In this document: piece by piece, positions 46,309 to 58,383 of the stretch
Layout: each line of letters begins with the position of its first letter
How positions within the stretch are numbered: the first letter of the stretch is position 1
NCBI RefSeq assembly: GCF_014805685.1
Contig: NC_060884.1
Location: 14,629,356-14,693,355 of the forward strand
Direction of reading: 5' to 3'
From: Silurus meridionalis
Lineage: Eukaryota; Chordata; Actinopteri; Siluriformes; Siluridae
DNA: 64,000 nucleotides
Notes under the pieces: model-generated
Seen by the model: the letters and a program-made list of their open reading frames with translations, nothing else
Databases searched by the model: none
What the model was told of the DNA's origin: nothing
Position numbers and translations under genes: made by a program

Positions 46309-46921
46309 ACCAAAGAGCTACAGACCATTCTACAATTCAGAGCTCCCTCTACAAGGAGGTTGTATGCTGCGAGATGGCGTCTGTTCAGTGGATGGTGCAT
46401 CGATAAGTACCGATTGGATCCAGTTAACTGCCTGGTCAGTTCATTGCTGGAATTCCTTTAGGAACAGTTCGCCAAAGGGTTGTCTCAGTCCCTCAAAAAC
46501 TACGCATCCGCCATTTCAGCGTATCAAGCGCCCCTAGCGGGGCAATCACTGGACAGGGACGCGCTATTGACGCATTTCTTTCCATGGCACCCAGAGGCTG
46601 AGGCCTCCGGAGCGACTTAGTGTGCATGAGTGGGACTTGCCTGTTGTGTTGGAAGCTCTATCCAATCCACCCTTCGAGCCATTGGTCAAGGAAATATTTA
46701 GGTATCTTACAGGCAAGACTGTGTTCCTCCTGGCCATCTGCTCTCTTAGGAGAGTAAGGTATTTGCAGGCCCTTTCCGTGGCTGCCTCTTTTCTGGAGTT
46801 TTCTCCAGGCACGGCCAGTGCCTACCTGTACCCTAGAACGGGTTACATCCATAAGGTGCCCTCGGTCATCCCACGACAGATTCTATCCTCGTCCTTTTCA
46901 GGCCCCAGACCATCTCCATGA
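46309..46921 (+). pseudogene. DIRS tyrosine recombinase (copy E)
   Basis: N-terminal domain: STKELQTILQFRAPSTRRLY, AARWRLFSGW, YRLDPVNCLVSSLLEFL, then a stop. The catalytic domain begins in another frame at 46622: EWDLPVVLEALSNPPFEPLV, FLLAICSLRRVRYLQALSVA (catalytic Arg region), SFLEFSPGTASAYLYPRTGY and IHKVPSVIPRQILSSSFSGP. The segment carrying H-x-x-R and the catalytic Tyr is missing; DIRS 3' sequence follows. Not functional. Confidence 0.8.
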
Positions 46922-47269
46922 CATCTGCAATGCTGCAGGCTGGTCCACCCCACTGTCCTTGTTAGGTTCTATAACCTTGACCTCAATCTCGCCCCTGGCC
47001 CCTCTTGTCCTTGACCTAGCTCTGCCCTCACACAGTAGTCATAGATTGGTCAGTCTGGCGGTATTGGACTCTCGCTTCCAAAGCTTAGTTGACACAGCTC
47101 GAGTTCCTGAAATGAAACATCTCCAGGTTACATATGTAAGCAAACCTGGTTCCCTGAGGGCTGCCATACTGCCAGCATCTTTGCAGCCCTTCCTTCTCCC
47201 TACAGAAGCTTGCGTCATCTTCACTCCATGCACTTTTTAAAGCTTCCTTTTGCACTAGGCTTCAACGAT

Positions 47270-47360
47270 TTGCTTTTGTTCTTTTGCTGCTAGTTGTTCT
47301 GCTTGGCTAGTCATGTTAATGTCTGTAATGTTAGCATTGTATTGTTGTTTGTTCCATTGC
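47270..47360 (+). repeat. interspersed repeat, copy 2
   Basis: Matches 44030-44110. See the first copy. Confidence 0.6.
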
Positions 47361-47689
47361 TCCACACAGATGTCAAGTCATGTGGTGCAACCTTATGGAA
47401 GAGAACAGCTCAGAAGGTGTTCACACCATAACCCTAATGTGAGAATTTCTCTGTCTAGACACACTAGGTAAGTGGGCAAGTACTTCACCTTGTATTTCTG
47501 TTGAGGCATTAGAGAAGCTAATGTGGTCTTGGTAGTTAGGTCAGAGTGTAAAAAAAAGGTAGAATGTTAAAATATGTCTTATGTTCTTTCCTTTGGTGCT
47601 GTCTGTTCTCTCCCTGGAGCAGTCACCTTTTTTATCAGTTTTCTTTAACATTCAACTAATTAATGTTAGTAATGTTAGTAACCATGTAT

Positions 47690-48650
47690 CTCTCCAGTCT
47701 TTTAACATGCTACAATCCGTCACGCTCCCTGAGATCTCAAAACTCTGGGCTTCTAGTAGTTCCTAGAAGAGCAAAGTCCACTAAAAGTCCACAAAGTCCA
47801 GCAAAGTTCACATTTAGCCCCCAAACTTTGGAATAGTCTTCCTGACAGTGTTCGGGGTTCAGACACACTCTCCCAGTTTAAGTGCAGATTAAAAACATAT
47901 CTTTTTAGCAAAGCCTACACATAACATACGTCTCACATCATAACCTTGTGCTCCAGAACATCTGATCACATGCACATTATCAACTTGTGCTGTTAATATC
48001 ATGAACAGCAGCTATGCTAATTGCTCTCCACTGCTTCTCTTTCTCTCCCCATCCCGAGGCTTCCTGAGGTTTGGCCAGCTCCAGTCAAGTCCCACCTCGT
48101 GAAGATTATGGACTTTAAAGAAGTAGATGCCGAACTCGCAAACATCCTGAACCATCTAGAGACGTACCAGTGCCAATTGGATCCCAACATGTGTGGAGTT
48201 TTGACATTGGACCTCCTGGAGTGTTTAAAGGCTCTGGCATGGAGAAGCTATTGCTGGATCTGTGATAATCACAAATGTTGAGCTCAGTGGCTCCTACTTT
48301 TATACCAAAGACTGTAGAAAGAACATTTACTTATAATCTTATACTCCAGTACTCATGTTAGTTCTCACTCTCCAGTGTTCTGTACTGTTGAAAGATTTAT
48401 GATCAAACTCTTACTGTCACCCAAATGAGGATGGGTTCCCCTTTTAAGTCTGGTTCCTCTCAAGGTTTCTTCCTCATAACATCTAAGGGAGTTTTTCCTT
48501 GCCACAGTCGCCATGGCTTGCTCATCAGGGATAAATACACACCATTCGTTGACTGTTGATTTCTGTAAAGCTGCTTTAAAACAATGTCTGTTGTGAAAAG
48601 CGTTATATAAATAAACTTGACTTAACTTGAATTAAATGTGTTAGTGAATG
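47690..48650 (+). mobile_element. L2-like LINE, RT C-terminus and 3' UTR
   Basis: From 47690 frame-broken sequence resembles a LINE reverse transcriptase C-terminus (the stretch around TTTGGAATAGTCTTCCTGAC corresponds to a LWNSLPDSV-type motif, followed by an LKTYLFSKAY-type end near 47890). A 3' UTR follows, ending in GTTATATAAATAAACTTGAC, the usual end of a teleost L2-type LINE. The 86-codon frame at 48021-48281 lies within this 3' part and is not a gene of its own. 5'-truncated copy. Confidence 0.65.
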
Positions 48651-49055
48651 TCTCTTTTCTGTATGGATTGTGGGTACTGTAAGAAGTGCACTACTTAACT
48701 TACAGCACACTACTTAATACCTGCATTACTCATCTTGGTCAGATGGACACATTACATCACGGCGGTAACACTTGGGCCCGCTCTTTTCTTATTTTCATGT
48801 CATCCAGGGAAAATCAACAAGTCAAAGGGCAATCAATATTAAATTAGTAGAGCACTGGCTTTAATTTACATTGTTTTGTTTCCTCCTGTTTTATCATCGC
48901 AAAGCTAAGCTGCCAAAAACTGAAGTATAAAGTCAAAGCATAATGATGTGAACTTTGTCAATGATAAATTGTTATTTATAGTTACCTTGCAATTCTGTCA
49001 GAAAATGCAACAATTGTTCCAATTGCAAATGTTTTGGTATTCTTGGTGCTTATTC

Positions 49056-49098
<43 letters not shown>
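49056..49098. repeat. (ATA)n microsatellite
   Basis: About 14 trinucleotide units. Confidence 0.95.
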
Positions 49099-49099
<1 letters not shown>

Positions 49100-49139
49100 C
49101 TTATTGATTTTGTTTGCACTGCAACAACACAAAAAAAAA

Positions 49140-50078
<939 letters not shown>

Positions 50079-50081
50079 AGG

Positions 50082-50460
50082 TGTCAGTGTGTGGGTAGTT
50101 GAAAGGGAGGATCCAAATGCAGGACGCCAGAGGGTTATGGTGAAAATGATCTTTAATAAGTGAAGAACAGGCAGGGGAAAAACACACTTCAAAATTGCCA
50201 AGAGACAGAACAATGGGGAAAATGCAAAAACACAGTCTAATAAAATATCCAGAGTCAGAATATAGGCAAACTAGGCAATGGAGGCCAAAACCAAATCCAA
50301 AACAGTCCAAAGTCAAGAGCCGGCAAAACCAAACAAAAAACAAAAACAATCCAAAAAGTCTAAACCAGAAACAGAGGCAAAGAGAAGGGGTCAGGGTCCG
50401 GATCTGGGTCAGGAACAGTAACAGGATCAGGAACAAGAACAGGCAGGGTGGCAAGAGTAC
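50082..50460 (-). mobile_element. gypsy LTR fragment
   Basis: It begins TGTCAGTGTGTGGGTAGTTG and continues GATCCAAATGCAGGACGCC, then a run of AAAACACA/CCAAAA-rich sequence, resembling the LTR at 20434-21049 (GGGTAGTTGGACCCAAATGC). Its minus-strand 3' end keeps TG...CA style. It abuts a LINE at about 50461, so it is truncated. Confidence 0.65.
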
Positions 50461-52560
50461 ACAAGAGTATCGCAGGTCTCACCACAGCCCTATAAACTTT
50501 TCCTTTTACTCTTGCAGGATACCCTTCTATCACAAATCACTCCTGCCACTCTTCTCCACCCACTCCACCCTGCCTGTACTCTTTTTTCACTTTTTGAACC
50601 TATCTCAATTACTTTGCACTGTTGACCCCAGGTACCTAAACTTATCCACCTTCACCACATCTTCTTCTTGCAACTGCACTACTCCGCAGCACTCCTTCTC
50701 ATTCATGCACATGTATTCTGTCTTACTCCTACTGACTTTAATACCCCTTCTCTCCAGCACGTACCCACACCTATCCAGGCTCTTCTCAACCTGCTCACTA
50801 CTCTCACCACAAATCACAATATGATCCGCAAACATCATAGTCCATGGAGACTCCTGTCTGACCTCATCCGTCACTAATGCAAACAGGAAAGGGCTTAGAG
50901 CCTTTTCTTGATGCAATCGTTTCTACTGCACACTTCACTGCTGTCACACTGTCCTCATATATGTCTTGCACCACCCTCACATACTTCTCTGCCACACATG
51001 ACTTCCTCATACAATACCACAACTCCTCTCTTGGCCCCCTGTCGTACGCTATCTTACACAAACTCACCTTTTGACCTGAGCTACTGCAGGTCTGCACATC
51101 TCCCATATTCTTAAAAACCAGTACCAGCACACTCCTTCTCCAATTCTCAGGCATCCTCTCACCTTTCAAAATTTTGTAGAACAATCTGGTTAAAAACTCC
51201 ACTGCCATCTCTCCTAAACATCTTCATGCTTCTACTGGTATTTCATCTGGTCCAATCAACTTTCCACTCTCCATCCTCCTGATAGCTGCTCTCACTTCCT
51301 CCTACTACTCCTATCCACTTCCTGCTTCACCATCTCCACGTCACCCAACGTTCTCTCTCTCTTATTTTCCTCATTCGTCAACTGCTCAAAATACTCTCTT
51401 CACCCTCTCAACACACTGTCCTCACTAGTCAACACATTTCCATCTCCATCCTATATCGCTCTAACTTCCAGCACATCCTTCCCAGCTCTGTCCCTCTGTC
51501 TTGGTACAAATCCATTTCTCCTTCTTTAGTGTCTAACTTCTAATACAACTCCTCATATGCCTTTTCCACTCTTTATCTGCTGTCACATCTCCATGTACTT
51601 ACATTTACTCATATCTCTGCTGATACCAATTCGGTTTTGCCAACCTCTTTCTCCTTTTGTTTTCCTGCACTTCCTCATTCTGTCTGACTGCTTCCCTGAA
51701 CCTTACACTACAGTCTTCCTCCTTCAGTTTCCACCATTTTATTCTTTTTTCAGTCCTCACTCTCCACCTCTTCTCCTTAAAGCCATCCTACAAACCACCA
51801 TCCAATGCTGTCTAGCAACACTGCCCTCTGCCAACACCTTACAATCTCTAATCTCTTTCAGGTTGCATCTCCTACATAGAACATAGTCCACCTGTGTGCA
51901 CCTTCCTCCACTCTTATACTTCACCCTATGATCCTCCTTCTTCTTAAAATAAGTGTTTATCACTGTCATTTCTATCATTTTAGCAAAATCTACCAAAATG
52001 TGCCTTCCACATAACTATCCCTAAGACCATACCTACCCATCACCTCCTCATCACCTCTGTTCCCTTTACCAAGATGGCCATTGAAATCTGCCCCAATCAC
52101 CAATCGTTCTTTCCTAGGTACACTCTCTACCACTTGAACTAACTCACACCAGAATCTTTCCATCTCCTCCACCTCGCAACCCACTTGTAAAGCATAAGCA
52201 CTGATGAAATTAATCATCACCCCTTCAACCAGCTTAATGTTCATCACCCTATCAGAAACTCTTCACCTCCACTACACATTAACTAAACTCGTCCCTCAGG
52301 ATCACCCCTACACCATTTCTCTTTTCATCCACACCATGATAAACAATTAAGCAACAAATAAAGCCACCTCCAATGTTCCTGGCCTTACTCCCTTTCCACT
52401 TGGTCTCCTGAACACACAACATATCTACCTGTCGCCACTCCATCATATTAGCTACTTCTCTCCATTTTCCAGTCATAGTACAACCCTAACCTCCACTCTC
52501 CTACACCTTTCCTTTTCCTGCTGTTTTTGTAGACGTCTCTCTCCTTCTCCTCCTTTAGCC
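50461..52560 (-). pseudogene. RTE-like LINE: endonuclease and reverse transcriptase, decayed
   Basis: A 2.1 kb body of a non-LTR retrotransposon. Endonuclease (52476-51760): WREVANMMEWRQVDMLCVQE with TKWKG (catalytic Glu), VIGADFNGHLGK, and YKSGGRCTQVDYVLCRR (Asp). Reverse transcriptase (51208-50520): VLVFKNMGDVQTC, YDRGPREELWYCMRKS, LSPFLFALVTDEV, then WTMMFADHIVIC, where the usual FADD active site is FADH, and RRGIKVSRSKTEYMCMNE, FRYLGSTVQSN. The stretch 51210-51750 is too broken to read. The 3' end stops at 50461 within the RT, before the tail seen at 69-376 and 9704-9930. Confidence 0.85.
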
Positions 52561-53251
52561 AACAGCAGCCCAGTTTACACTGGGACCCTGTCAGCTAACA
52601 ATACCTGTGCTGGTCGTTGGTAACCCAGGTCTCGACCGATCCAGTATGACATTCTAATTTGTGATCTGAATATTAGATTTGGCACGTTTTACACTGGATG
52701 CCTTCATAACGCAACCTACCTATTTATCCGGGCTGGGGACCAGCACTAAGGGTGCACTAATGGATGTGTTGCTACCAAATATTAAGTTATGGGTGCCAAT
52801 AGTTTTGTCCAGTGCATTTTTGGGTTTAGTGTTGAAGTGTACCAGATTTGACTTTTCTTCTCTGGTATTTTTTTGCGTTGTTTGAATGTGGGTACCAAAA
52901 CATTTGCCAAAACACACACATATATATACAGCAGTAGTGTCTCCCCAACTGCACTTTGGCTGATTAAGTAGTACATTACTTATTTTATTTTCCGCTCTAT
53001 CATACCCATAAAAATATAAATAATTTAAAGCTGATTTGTTTTCACACAACTGAGATTTAGGATTTATGTTAATATTTTCTTTGTCCTGGGGCTTTTAGAC
53101 ACTCTTTCCTGCCATTCAGTCACTAAGAACATCAATAACAATTATCAAAAAGCAAATCACTAACGTGCTTAATAGAGTAAAAGAATAGACTAGGAGTAAA
53201 GCAGAATCATGAACAAATCTTATGGAAGCAATAACAGTATATGATTGAATT

Positions 53252-53255
<4 letters not shown>

Positions 53256-53319
<64 letters not shown>
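53256..53319. repeat. (TA)n microsatellite beside Tc1
   Basis: About 32 TA units ending at the left terminus of the Tc1-like element; a few more TA units follow its right end at 54918. Confidence 0.95.
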
Positions 53320-53321
<2 letters not shown>

Positions 53322-53324
<3 letters not shown>

Positions 53325-54917
53325 TGAGGAAAATAAGTATTTGAACACCCTGCTATTTTGCAAGTTCTCCCACTTAGAAATCATGGAGGGGTCTGAAATT
53401 GTCATCAAGGTGCATGTCCACTGTGAGAGACATAATCTAAAAAAAAAAATCCAGAAATCACAATATATGATATTTTAAACTATTTATTTGTATGATACAG
53501 CTGCAAATAAGTATTTGAACACCTGTCTATCTGCTAGAATTCTGACCCTCAAAGACCTGTTAGTCTGCCTTTAAAATGTCCACCTCCACTACATTTATTA
53601 TCCTAAATTAGATGCACCTGTTTGAGGTCGTTAGCTGCATATAGACACCTGTCCAACCCATACAATCAGTAAGAATCCAACTACTAACATGGCCAAGACC
53701 AAAGAGCTGTCCAAAGACACTAGAGACAAAATTGTACACCTCCACAAGGCTGGAAAGGGCTATGGGGAAATTGCCAAGCAGCTTGGTGAAAAAAGGTCCA
53801 CTGTTGGAGCAATCATTAGAAAATGGAAGAAGCTAAACATGACTGTCAATCTCCCTCGGACTGGGGCTCCATGCAAGATCTCACCTCGTAGGGTCTCAAT
53901 GATCCTAAGGAAGGCGAGAAATCAGCCCAGAACTACACGGGAGGAGCTGGTCAATGACCTGAAAAGAGCTGGGACCACCGGTTCCAAGGTTACTGTTGGT
54001 AATACACTAAGACGTCATGGTTTGAAATCATGCATGACACGGAAGGTTCCCCTGCTTAAACGAGCACATGTCCAGGCACGTCTTAAGTTTGCCAATGACC
54101 ATTTGGATGATCCAGAGGAGTCATGGGAGAAAGTCATGTGGTCAGATGAGACCAAAATAGAACATAATTCCATTAAACGTGTTTGGAGGAAGAAGAATGA
54201 TGAGTACCATCCCAAGATCACCATCCCTACTGTGAAGCATGGGGGTGGTAGCATCATGCTTTGGGGGTGTTTTTCTGCACATGGGACAGGGCGACTGCAC
54301 TGTATTAAGGAGAGGATGACCGGGGCCATGTATTGCGAGATTTTGGGAACAACCTCCTTCCTCAGTTAGAGCATTGAAGATGGGTCAAGGCTGGGTCTTC
54401 CAACATGACAATGACCCGAAGCACACAGCCAGGATAACCAAGGAGTGGCTCTGTAGAAGCATATCGAGGTTCTGGCGTGGCCTAGCCAGTCTCCAGACCT
54501 AAACCCAATAGAGAATCTTCGGAGGGAGCTCAAACTCTGTGTTTCTCAGCGACAGGCCAGAAACCTGACTTATCTAGAAAAGATCTGTGTGGAGGAGTGG
54601 GCCAAAATCCCTCCTGCAGTGTGTGTGCAAACCTGGTGAAAAACTACAGGAAACGTTTGACCTCTGTAATTGCAAACAAAGGCTACTGTACCAAATATTA
54701 ACATTGACTTTCTAAGGTGCTCAAATACTTATTTGCAGCTGTATCATACAAATAAATAGTTAAAAAATCATATATTGTGATTTCAGGATTTTTTTTTTTA
54801 GATTATGTCTCTCACAGTAGACATGCACCTACGATGACAATTTTAGACCCCTCCATGATTTCTAAGTGGGAGAACTTGCAAAAAAGCCGGGTGTTCAAAT
54901 ACTTATTTTCCTCACTG
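53322..54917 (+). mobile_element. Tc1-like transposon with ~200 bp inverted repeats
   Basis: The ends are CAGTGAGGAAAATAAGTATT and its complement at 54917. The inverted repeats are about 200 bp, and each contains a second copy of the AATAAGTATTTGAACAC motif at its inner edge (53505-53522; 54716-54735), so the repeats have the IR/DR layout known from Sleeping Beauty-type elements. The right flank is TA; the left flank is CA, a mutated TA. At 1,596 bp the length is normal for Tc1. The single gene is the transposase at 53689-54701. Confidence 0.9.
53689..54701 (+). pseudogene. Tc1-like transposase, lightly broken
   Basis: DDE transposase. ATG at 53689, then [20 protein letters not shown] and [10 protein letters not shown] (helix-turn-helix), [20 protein letters not shown] (second DNA-binding half), [11 protein letters not shown] (first Asp), [20 protein letters not shown]. 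At 54350 a frameshift ends the 226-codon frame; the next frame holds [12 protein letters not shown] (second Asp) until a one-base loss near 54458. The last part has [14 protein letters not shown] (Glu) and ends [18 protein letters not shown] before TAA at 54699-54701. All catalytic residues are present, but at least two frameshifts separate them. Confidence 0.9.
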
Positions 54918-55166
54918 TATATATATTTTTTATTTTTTTTATTTGTAAGTAAAGCATGAGACTGAATAAAGGAGATAAACTGTTAGGTCAGTAAATCCAG
55001 AGCAGGGAAACAGAATGTAAATGGGCTCATGGATTACTGGGAAACATTGACTAATGTTGGGTATTATCTCCATAAGCAGCTTGGCAAATATATCTTGTAT
55101 AATGTGTCCCATCAACAGGGGAAATATGTCCTTATACTAATGATCATTGGACAGGAACAGGTCAAA

Positions 55167-55168
<2 letters not shown>

Positions 55169-55201
<33 letters not shown>
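55169..55201. repeat. (AC)n microsatellite
   Basis: About 16 dinucleotide units. Confidence 0.95.
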
Positions 55202-55203
<2 letters not shown>

Positions 55204-55306
55204 AGCAGTTTATAAAAATATGTACTGTATGAACTTTTGATACTTTAAGATATTAGATTCTAGATGTAATAGACCTAAGGAATATTTAAAAATAAATGTA
55301 ATAAAG

Positions 55307-55310
<4 letters not shown>

Positions 55311-55342
<32 letters not shown>
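55311..55342. repeat. (AT)n microsatellite
   Basis: About 16 dinucleotide units, 95 bp inside the intron from the 257-bp exon donor. Confidence 0.95.
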
Positions 55343-55344
<2 letters not shown>

Positions 55345-55437
55345 CAGTTCATGTTAAAAGTTATCTGTCAAAGGTTTTTTATGTATTTAGGTCACATATT
55401 GCATTTCTCCAGTGAGATATAGAACAGAAATAAGTAC

Positions 55438-55694
55438 CTAAGAGGTACATTATCCACATCTGGGTCCCTGGCTGTTACAAAGCCCACAAGGGCCCCTTGC
55501 TTGGCATCCTCTTGCACTTCCATAATTGTTCCAGTAGGTGGAAAGAACACTGGAGGTTCGTCCACATCTGACACGCTGACTCTGACAATGGTCTGATCCC
55601 GGAAAGAGCCCAGGTCCACAAAGCGTGGATCCACATGCTTATTTACTGCTTCTACAACCACATTATGGGTGCGTTTCTTCTCAAAGTCCAGAGG
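55438..55694 (-). CDS. cdh22: cadherin exon, end of EC3 and start of EC4 (257 bp)
   Basis: Third exon, starting in phase 0 after an acceptor TTGCAG and ending two bases into an Arg codon before a GTACTT donor. It reads PLDFEKKRTHNVVVEAVNKH, then the EC3-EC4 linker VSDVDEPPVF, then the EC4 opening EVQEDAKQGALVGFVTARDPDVDN. The DVDEPP linker and the DPD calcium motif are typical of type II cadherins. It is one codon longer than the 254 bp I expect for this exon in relatives, consistent with a small in-frame insertion near FFPPTGT. The frame continues cleanly into the 137-bp exon 12.9 kb away. Confidence 0.9.
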
Positions 55695-56762
55695 CTGCAA
55701 GGTACAGTACAATAAAAATGGTAAGAAACAAATCTGAACCTTATGAACTGTCTGGATTTAGAAATAACAGGTACTGCTGACAGGACTTTTAAGGGAAGGA
55801 CTGTTTAAAGGAAAAAACCCTAGCAAGTTAGTAAGAAAAATGTGATCATAGAGTATTGACATTATTGGACATTGCAAGAATATCCTTACCATGCACTTTT
55901 TCAGTAACACCTGTACACCTAATCATTTTTGCTGTTATCTAATCAGCCAACAGTGTGGCAGCAGCACAATGAGAACAATCATTCAGATACATGCCCAGAG
56001 CTTCAGGTAATGTTCCCATGAAACATAAGAATGGGGAAAATAGTGAAATCTCTGTTACTTCAACCATGTCATATTTGTTGGTACCAAATGGTTTGAGTAT
56101 AACTAATGATCTCTTGAGATTTTCATAACAGTCTCTAGAGCTGAATTAGTGAAAAATCAAGACAAAAATCATTAAGTGATTCATGGTTATAAGGGGTAAG
56201 AGGTCAGAGTAAAATGGTCAGATTGCAAAGAAGGCCTTGCATTGCCTAATCAAATTCTTGACTTTCGACAGCAAATTTATAGAGGATTTTCAAACTGCAA
56301 GTCCAGCAGTTGTATCCTTATTACCTTGGGGTTTAAGAATTAAGACAATTTGCCAAGAGGAGTGGGCCACAATTAAACCACAATTATGCAAAAAGCTATT
56401 AACATCTTAGCATAGATTTCTTGAAGCTGTAATTGCCCACAACAGTTTTGCAACAAAGTATTAATGTTACTAATTTGTTACATTTTTAAACTATAACTTT
56501 ACTTATGTATCTTTATGCTGGTAACTGCATACTTATTTGACCTCTGGGGAAAATATTTATTTTAGCACTCTACCTATAAATGTAAAAAATATTCCCAAAA
56601 CAACATAAAGTATTTTATATATTTTCCAAAATTTTTTATGTTTAAGTTAGAAAGTTAAATCTAAAATAAAACAGAATTTTTATAAAGTTCACCAAATCTA
56701 GGGTTCCATTCTTCTACAAATTTTGCTCTTTGCTATGCATAATGGAGTATACCAGAGTGTAC
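55695..56762 (-). other. cdh22: 1,068 bp cadherin intron
   Basis: Shortest of the four introns. The sequence around 55890-56470 may be a very old Tc1-like remnant, but too decayed to assert. No other feature seen. Confidence 0.8.
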
Positions 56763-56950
56763 CTTCTTGATGATAATGATAGCTTCTTGTGTGTCTGTGT
56801 CAGTGGAGACTCTGAAGAGCTCTCCTCCTTCCTCGTCTTTAATCAGGTAGCTCATATCCGTGTTCTCACCCATGTCTGCATCTGTGGCCATCACTCGGCC
56901 AACCGATGTGCCCACTGCCATTCCTTCTGGAACTGAAAACTGACACATCT
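56763..56950 (-). CDS. cdh22: cadherin exon, first part of EC3 (188 bp)
   Basis: Second cadherin exon in transcript order, 3,558 bp after the previous one. The acceptor TTATTAG lies at 56951 and the donor GTACAC just below 56763. Its two leading bases complete a Lys codon with the single base left by exon 60509-60676, so the reading frame joins as FPQ-K-MCQFSVPEG. It then reads VGRVMATDADMGEN, with the DxD calcium-binding motif of an EC repeat, and ends FRVSTDTDTQEAIIIIKK at a codon boundary. The length, 62 codons plus two bases, equals the standard 188-bp type II exon. The sequence is an EC3 N-terminal half. No stop or frameshift is seen. Confidence 0.9.
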
Positions 56951-57087
56951 CTAATAATAAGAAAGAGGAAAAAAGAAAGGAACCAAGATTAAGAAAGTTG
57001 TGCATATTAAAGCAGCAATGAAGCTATACATTTAAAAAAGAAAATACTTTAACATGTACATTATAGTGAAATAAATTCTTAGAATTG

Positions 57088-57293
57088 TATTTACATTTAC
57101 AGCATTTGGTAGATGCCCTTAAGCAGAGCACATTGCAATGATATAATTCATACAACTCAGCAACAATTGGGTTAAGAGCCTTTTTCAGGGGCCCAGAAGG
57201 GGCAGCTTGGTGTGGCTGGGATTTAAACGCACAACTTTCAGATCCAAAGTCCAATGCTTCAGACTAGCACCTTAACCAATAAGCTACTCCCTC
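57088..57293 (-). mobile_element. tRNA-derived SINE
   Basis: On the minus strand a tRNA-like head starts GGGAGTAGCTTATTGGTTAA (box A-like) and has GCGTTTAAATCCCAGC (box B-like). It is followed by the common teleost SINE body with GGGCCCCTGAAAAAGGCTCT and a LINE-like tail GCTTAAGGGCATCTACCAAA then TGCTGTAAATGTAAATAC. About 205 bp, full length. Its RNA would be made by RNA polymerase III and copied by a LINE enzyme. Confidence 0.8.
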
Positions 57294-58341
57294 TCTTATT
57301 AGGAAGTTGGATACAGATCACAATGACAGCAATGGAGCAAAAAGGTTTAAGTACCACACTCTAGGTCCCAGCAATGGCATTTCTTATTTCCCTGAACTTA
57401 CAGACTTAAACCACTAAGCCATTATTGCCCTTCATAATGGAAGGGCATGCCAAGCTGGGGCAATTTGCAAGGCGTTAGTACTTGGCAAGGAGTGGTACGT
57501 GCCTATCTTGGTAGGAGAGACCGTTTTGCACTGCTTTAATCAAACACCTTTTGTAGTTTTCGAAAAACATTGATCACTTTCTAAATTTGATGCTTTGGGG
57601 ACATGTTTCACAATAAATAAGTTACAGCTTGCATGCTGCTGCTGTGAATCCCACAGCATAGCAATTTAGTTAGTATTCAATACTGCAGCTTAGCAAGCAA
57701 ACAGGCCATTTTTTGGGGTGGGTGGAAAAAGACGCACATAGTATTTAACTACACTATTTCACACCCCCTAGGTAGTATAAACAATAACAAAAAATGGCAA
57801 ATAAATGTCATTGATGATAACTGTACTTCAGATTTCCCATGGCCCCTGCATGATTTTATACACTGCTAGTGGTTTGGATGATTTGAAAACTGCATAAATG
57901 AGCAGGTGTGCAGGTGCTTTTAATAAAGTGACCGGTAAGAGTGTACATTCTCGTTTAAACATGCATATTACTTTTGACTCTGCATAGCGAAGTAAGCATT
58001 TTTAATTACATGGCCAAATATAAATGGTCTAAATGTGGGCTTCTTTCTGGTTGGGAGGAAAATAGAGAGGAAACAAGGAGAGCCATTGAAATAAAGAAGA
58101 AGAGACTGGGGACACACATACTCTGTTGTATTAAATCCAACTTAATAAAGACTAGTAAAAGAAAAGATAGGAGTCAAAGAAAATAAAGGAAATGGGTAGA
58201 AAAAATATTCATATGAACATTTATATGTTTAATATACTGGAGCCTGATCCTCTCTTTTGTATATATATTTTTTTATTTATAAAGGAAAATTTCTCCCAAC
58301 AAGCACACATACACACACATCACAGACTCACACAACACAGA

Positions 58342-58343
<2 letters not shown>

Positions 58344-58380
<37 letters not shown>
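58344..58380. repeat. (AC)n microsatellite
   Basis: About 18 dinucleotide units within a wider AC-rich stretch from 58303. Confidence 0.95.

Positions 58381-58383
<3 letters not shown>

Larger units (their letters stand above)
45290..47240 (+). mobile_element. DIRS element, plus strand (copy E)
   Basis: It starts with the inner part of the terminal repeat (ACGACCAGTAAGCTATAAAA, then CTGGAGTGAAG), followed by a gag C-terminal scrap (45401-45560: MVVLQAYQADLL, MADLALSTSHYRE), RT (45600-46305), recombinase (46309-46921) and a 3' block at 47070-47240. That block has GACACAGCTCGAGTTCCTGA, GGTTACATATGTAAGC (internal complementary motif) and TTCACTCCATGCACTTTTTA. About 1.95 kb, with large internal deletions and several frame breaks. 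Confidence 0.85.

Noticed and set aside
48021..48281. 86-codon frame (KIMDFKEVDAELANILNHLE)
   Set aside because: Looked protein-like, but it lies within the 3' part of an L2-like LINE that is common in fish genomes.
50195..50824. 209-codon plus-strand frame
   Set aside because: Crosses from a gypsy LTR fragment into the antisense of the RTE-like LINE; low-complexity and unlike any protein.
53116..53478. Frames with long YIYIYI stretches
   Set aside because: Translation of the (TA)n array.
55890..56470. Possible old Tc1-like remnant in the 1,068 bp intron
   Set aside because: A few phrases recall Tc1 ends (for example AGGAGTGGGCCACAATT), but order and terminal repeats are too decayed to support a feature.
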